Of a stretch of 7,216 nt of DNA, positions 6,401 through 7,216 are shown piece after piece. Origin of the DNA: JBBDNT01 sp040877445 (lineage in GTDB: Bacteria; Planctomycetota; Planctomycetia; Planctomycetales; Planctomycetaceae); the NCBI GenBank assembly GCA_040877445.1, contig JBBDNT010000057.1:1-7216 (forward strand), given 5' to 3'. Position numbers and translations under genes: made by a program. Position 1 is the stretch's first letter, and each line of letters starts with the position of its first letter. The notes under the pieces are model-generated. The model did no database searches, was not told where the DNA came from, and was given only the letters and a program-made list of their open reading frames with translations.

Positions 6401-6468
6401 CCGAGCATCCCCGTGAACAGCGACTTCGTGCGGTCGCCTTGGAGGCGGTGCGGCATTCGACTTCCCAT
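3430..6468 (-). CDS. RND-superfamily exporter, MMPL/HpnN-like
   Basis: A large inner-membrane proton-driven exporter with the duplicated RND plan. Numbering here starts from the upstream GTG at 6513 (1027 residues); the chosen ATG 6466-6468 is residue 16. One helix (about 47-68) precedes a periplasmic domain (about 70-345), five helices follow (about 350-500), then a second single helix (about 525-542), a second periplasmic domain (545-795) rich in coiled stretches, and five helices (about 800-995). Both halves carry the helix-4 motif: GLGIDFGIHYLARY with Asp413 and GIGVDNGVHVVHD with Asp917, the expected proton-relay sites. LNILSVSFAAILIGLG and NPANLIVLPLVLGIG match the hopanoid-transport (HpnN) branch best, but the cargo is not proven, and no hopanoid gene is nearby. 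GTG 6513 and ATG 6456 are other possible starts; ribosome sites are weak for all. The C-terminal tail after residue 995 is polar and Arg-rich. Confidence 0.92.
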   Translation of the reverse strand: MGSRMPHRLQGDRTKSLFTGMLGSVTVAVARHPLLTLGLMLALAVGSVTGTVLHMGFKTERSDLIDPQASFQKRWLAYTESFGDSSDIVLVVEASKPTVIKQVLDQLGDRLAAEPDLFTNVLYKIEPGKLQAKGLQYLSPEQLTEGLDRLTEYQMLLRGQWQLLRLDRVFDEFGVQIAAEPDGSADPAIDPGRREAAFPVEGETIGARGEPPHPESSLAIAQARLFVESLDQFLADRNDFVPPWPDTLSIDRRMRDEAAQVRYALNDEGTLGFLKVRPARQRTDFEGPSRAIDGVRRIVAEVSRERPDVRIGVTGIPVLENDEMRRSQHDMGYATIASFCGVGLLLFLGFRGFRHPLLALIMLAVGMAWAFGFTTLAVGHLNILSVSFAAILIGLGIDFGIHYLARYLERRHQGSDLHAALEETSTSVGTGIVTAAVTTALAFFCATLTNFLGIAELGIIAAGGVLLCAAATFLVMPALIVLADRNVEPRELPTPFEGNALRRLIRRFPGLVVFGSAAVIVAIGSQALSFEHGKVKPRIRYDTNLLNLQADGLESVEVQQRVASKSTTSLLFAVSMSDTADDARRMRERFEALDTVDHVEELASRLPAFPAEDTQLLVQGYSAQLARLPEDITSPGSVDPSSVGRSLESLHAVARTRDDDDARAVAAAIDRFLDSLSALSFEQQLAFLSEYQLRMKASLLRQFQALAAAANSEPVTIDDLPAALTSRFVSPKGKWLLQIYPAESVWDDEPLERFVNDLRSVDPEVTGTPLQNYEASRQIRHSYERAALLAFAVIAVVLLVDFLDKRHKAVVLLLPLVAAALLYQNVPWIAAQGPVAVAMIYTGLATLLGAALDARDLRDAALAMLPPVAGGVLMFGVLAAWKVDLNPANLIVLPLVLGIGVDNGVHVVHDFRLRRGAYRISPSTVNAMVLTSGTSMIGFGSMMLAAHRGLYSVGLVLVVGVGSCLFVSLVMLPAILTLIGGRPRHGAERSHSRPESALRSARVLDDRPVRVG

Positions 6469-6557
6469 CTCGATCCAACCCGTCCGTCCGATCCCGACAG
6501 CCGGCTGGCCCACGTCCCTGTGGTTTCGCTCCGTCCGCCAAGATGGCCCTGCGCCCA

Positions 6558-6674
6558 GGGGGCACTCCCCCGAAGATCATGGTGCCGAAACTCGGTTCCG
6601 CGCTGCCATCGCCCGCATACTCGCCCTTCTGAACCGGTTCGAACGGGCGCGTTTCGTGGTTCGTCCGGCGAACC
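6558..6674 (-). other. Hairpin-rich leader of the exporter gene
   Basis: Four perfect or near-perfect hairpins lie between the predicted promoter and the exporter start. GGGGG/CCCCC with a 4-base loop is at 6558-6571. CCGA/TCGG is at 6585-6595. CGCCCTTC paired with GAA(C)GGGCG, around the palindrome GAACCGGTTC, is at 6622-6649. GGTTCG/CGAACC with a 5-base loop is at 6658-6674. No known riboswitch class or T-box was recognised, and no convincing small gene is present in this leader of about 240 bases. Confidence 0.35.
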
Positions 6675-6714
6675 CCTCCCCGTGCCCAAGTCGGTTCGAC
6701 GGACGGCGTTCCGA

Positions 6715-6744
6715 ATTCTATGCAGTAACGCCGGTATGAATCAA
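6715..6744 (-). promoter_or_regulatory. Sigma70-like promoter for the exporter
   Basis: Read on the minus strand, TTGATT (6739-6744, four of six) and TAGAAT (6715-6720, five of six to TATAAT) are 18 bases apart. This is one of the few AT-rich patches upstream of the exporter. Start of transcription would be near 6708, about 240 bases before the ATG at 6468. Prediction only. Confidence 0.42.
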
Positions 6745-6782
6745 CGGGGATTCCCGGTCGGGAAAAGCAGGGATCCCGGTTA

Positions 6783-6832
6783 GCCGCGACCCGAAGCCTC
6801 GCGGCGCAGCCGCGAGCGCAGGGGAGAGCGCC
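6783..6832. repeat. Cluster of competing GC-rich hairpins
   Basis: GCCGCGA (6783-6789) pairs perfectly with TCGCGGC (6799-6805). The same segment, extended to CTCGCGGC (6798-6805), also pairs with GCCGCGAG (6809-6816) across a 3-base loop, and GGCGC (6803-6807) pairs with GCGCC (6828-6832). These pairings exclude one another. It lies in a gap with no gene and may be another dispersed palindromic repeat. Confidence 0.4.
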
Positions 6833-6940
6833 GGGGGAAATTCGGCATGCTCGCCGTCCCCGCCACGAAACAGTGGTTCGATGCGCGAGTGGGGCATCGA
6901 ATCGGAGCGGCCGTCGCGTCGTTTTCCCCAGCGAACCATC

Positions 6941-6969
6941 TTGTCTCCCCCGCATCCGGCGGGTAGGAT
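6941..6969 (+). promoter_or_regulatory. Weak outward sigma70-like promoter
   Basis: TTGTCT (6941-6946) and TAGGAT (6964-6969) are 17 bases apart, each matching four of six consensus bases. It points right, toward DNA beyond the window. No gene start is evident in the remaining 247 bases, so it would have to serve a gene past 7216 or an RNA. Confidence 0.22.
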
Positions 6970-7216
6970 GACCATCGCGGACCACGGTTCGCGAAAGGCT
7001 TCTGCCGTGTTCGATACTCGGGCTTGATGTGTTGACCCTACAATCACGACCCGGGGGGCCTTCCTCGTTCGGCCGCGCGTATCTCCGGCTTGTCCGGATC
7101 ACGCAACCCGGACTCAGGCTCCCACTTAGTCGCTACGGGTTCTGAACATGTCCGCCGCCCGACCGGCACCGCGCGGAGGCCTTTTTTCGTAACGCCGTGG
7201 GGCAGACCTCCCGGTC
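6970..7216. other. Non-coding stretch with a palindrome cut by the right edge
   Basis: No reading frame here has a credible start, length or composition. Small frames exist (GTG 7029 for 37 codons, ATG 7148 for 14 codons) but lack ribosome sites or recognisable sequence. The last 12 bases, GACC-TCCC-GGTC (7205-7216), form a hairpin that would continue outside the window. A T6 run at 7182-7187 is not preceded by a strong stem. Confidence 0.4.

Noticed and set aside
6631..6650. tRNA-like T-loop word GGTTCGAAC
   Set aside because: The flanks do not form a 5-bp T stem, and no acceptor, D arm or anticodon arm fits around it; the word belongs to a palindrome.
3166..6783. Plus-strand open frame of about 1,200 codons
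   Set aside because: It is antisense to the RND exporter, rich in Arg, His, Gln and Asp with no domain, and is open only because of the GC-rich codon use of the real gene.
6718..7047. Minus-strand frame of 109 codons
   Set aside because: It has no ribosome site, no conserved motif, a composition like the other noise frames, and crosses the predicted exporter promoter and a palindrome cluster.
4118..7102. Minus-strand open frame of 994 codons in another phase of the exporter
   Set aside because: The translation is Arg/Gly/Pro-rich low-complexity sequence without motifs, and it overlaps most of a well-supported gene on the same strand.
7148..7192. 14-codon frame and T6 run resembling a leader peptide with terminator
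   Set aside because: The only stem before the T run is 5 bp with a 17-base loop and four unpaired bases before the Ts, too weak; there is no Shine-Dalgarno.

Overview
The window looks like chromosomal DNA from a GC-rich member of the Planctomycetota. This placement is an inference. It rests on the mix of a FabI reductase, an HpnN/MMPL-type RND exporter and a small Ala/Glu/Lys-rich exported protein, on long non-coding gaps, and above all on palindromic repeats of a style I associate with planctomycete genomes. No rRNA or tRNA gene, CRISPR array, insertion sequence or phage gene was seen.

Layout from left to right. On the minus strand, an amino-acid permease of the APC superfamily runs off the left edge (1-781). 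Its start overlaps the stop of a 74-residue lipoprotein gene (778-1002), and the two probably form one operon. A divergent promoter region follows (about 1003-1253), with two back-to-back sigma70-like promoters and a 66-bp repeat doublet lying in the leader of the minus-strand operon. On the plus strand come fabI (1254-2060, enoyl-ACP reductase with a strong Shine-Dalgarno), an exported 165-residue protein of unknown function (2165-2662), and a MutT-like Nudix hydrolase (2724-3137). An inverted repeat sits across the start of the Nudix gene. The gap at 3138-3429 lies between convergent genes and holds a third repeat doublet. The largest gene is an RND/MMPL exporter on the minus strand (3430-6468), probably read from a promoter at 6715-6744 through a hairpin-rich leader. 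Positions 6745-7216 contain no gene I can support, only palindromes and one weak outward promoter.

The genes do not form a single pathway. FabI (fatty-acid elongation) and the exporter (if HpnN-like, moving lipids such as hopanoids out of the inner membrane) both concern the envelope. MutT cleans the nucleotide pool, and the permease imports amino acids.

The most interesting layer is the repeats. Three unrelated inverted doublets (1040-1105, 2672-2747, 3167-3277) occupy three successive gene boundaries within 2.3 kb. One has the 5' GTAG foot typical of REP/REPIN elements and stems that differ by compensatory changes. Another seems to have supplied the start codon of its neighbouring gene.
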